From positions 124,001 to 188,000 of the forward strand of contig CAXXHY010000001.1 of NCBI GenBank assembly GCA_963667575.2: a stretch of DNA of 64,000 nucleotides, in the 5' to 3' direction. The stretch is from G963665495 sp963667575 (GTDB lineage: Bacteria > Desulfobacterota > Desulfovibrionia > Desulfovibrionales > Desulfovibrionaceae). The position numbers were made by a program, and so were the translations under genes. Shown here in pieces: positions 63,999 through 64,000 of the stretch (position 1 is its first letter; each line of letters starts with the position of its first letter). The notes under the pieces were generated by a model. The model did not search any database. It saw only the letters and a program-made list of their open reading frames with translations, and had not been told where the DNA came from.

Positions 63999-64000
63999 TG

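Noticed and set aside
1..64000. tRNA, rRNA, CRISPR array, prophage or insertion sequence
   Set aside because: I looked at the gaps on both strands and found no cloverleaf, regular repeat-spacer array, integrase or transposase.

Overview
The window looks like chromosomal DNA of a sulfate-reducing bacterium of the order Desulfovibrionales (Desulfobacterota). The grounds are an Ehr-type (hydrogenase-related) membrane complex, an archaeal-type split glutamate synthase, a NIL-domain ferredoxin of the kind used for homocysteine synthesis in sulfate reducers and methanogens, an orphan glycyl-radical activase, an STT3/PglB-type oligosaccharyltransferase, and a cheB-HEAT-cheR-parA-cheW-cheY-cheA operon that, from memory, matches the Desulfovibrio vulgaris cheA3 cluster. 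The gene bodies are moderately GC-rich and several intergenic regions are AT-rich. I see no rRNA, tRNA, CRISPR array, prophage or intact insertion sequence.

Layout. 1-3.6 kb: end of an Ehr operon (ND5-like subunit with three frameshifts, NuoCD-like large subunit without nickel ligands, ferredoxin-NuoB small subunit). 3.6-14.1 kb: AsmA-like protein, CheV, RecQ, a DUF2207 membrane protein, an unrecognised 499-residue protein and a small secreted protein with a structured leader. 14.2-19.7 kb: a five-gene glutamate synthase operon on the minus strand with a clear sigma70-type promoter. 19.6-23.9 kb: an AT-rich, hairpin-rich spacer, then a universal stress protein, an NhaD-like antiporter and a glycyl-radical enzyme activase. 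24-27 kb: STT3 oligosaccharyltransferase and a divergent GspC-like protein. 27-36 kb: chemotaxis operon on the minus strand. 36.8-45.8 kb: ileS-lspA-PLDc_N-cpoB/ybgF-NIL ferredoxin-PilZ-like-cheZ, then an O-antigen ligase-like gene with one frameshift and a secreted protein of unknown role. 45.8-56.6 kb: cell envelope (lytic transglycosylase fused to a beta-helix, an anchored unknown protein with PBP1A, a divergent MFS pump/MarR regulator pair, a WecA-like transferase and a second O-antigen ligase-like gene). 56.6-64 kb: a REC-GGDEF regulator, a polar amino-acid ABC transporter, AldA-type aldehyde dehydrogenase and the end of an unidentified gene.

Themes. Motility and signalling genes sit in three places (cheV, the che operon, cheZ), plus one diguanylate cyclase. 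Envelope assembly is the second theme (AsmA, STT3, LspA, CpoB, transglycosylase, PBP1A, WecA, two ligase-like proteins). Regulation readable in the DNA includes a promoter/operator pair between the MFS and MarR genes, a 20-bp palindrome over the -35 of aldA, a terminator between the ABC binding-protein and permease genes, and Shine-Dalgarno sequences that can pair with nearby RNA before PBP1A and before the small secreted protein.

All four frameshifts I found are single extra bases in short runs of one base. Three of them lie in the first 900 bases, so sequencing or assembly error is as likely as real gene decay. The palindrome CGTACG is strikingly frequent across the window.
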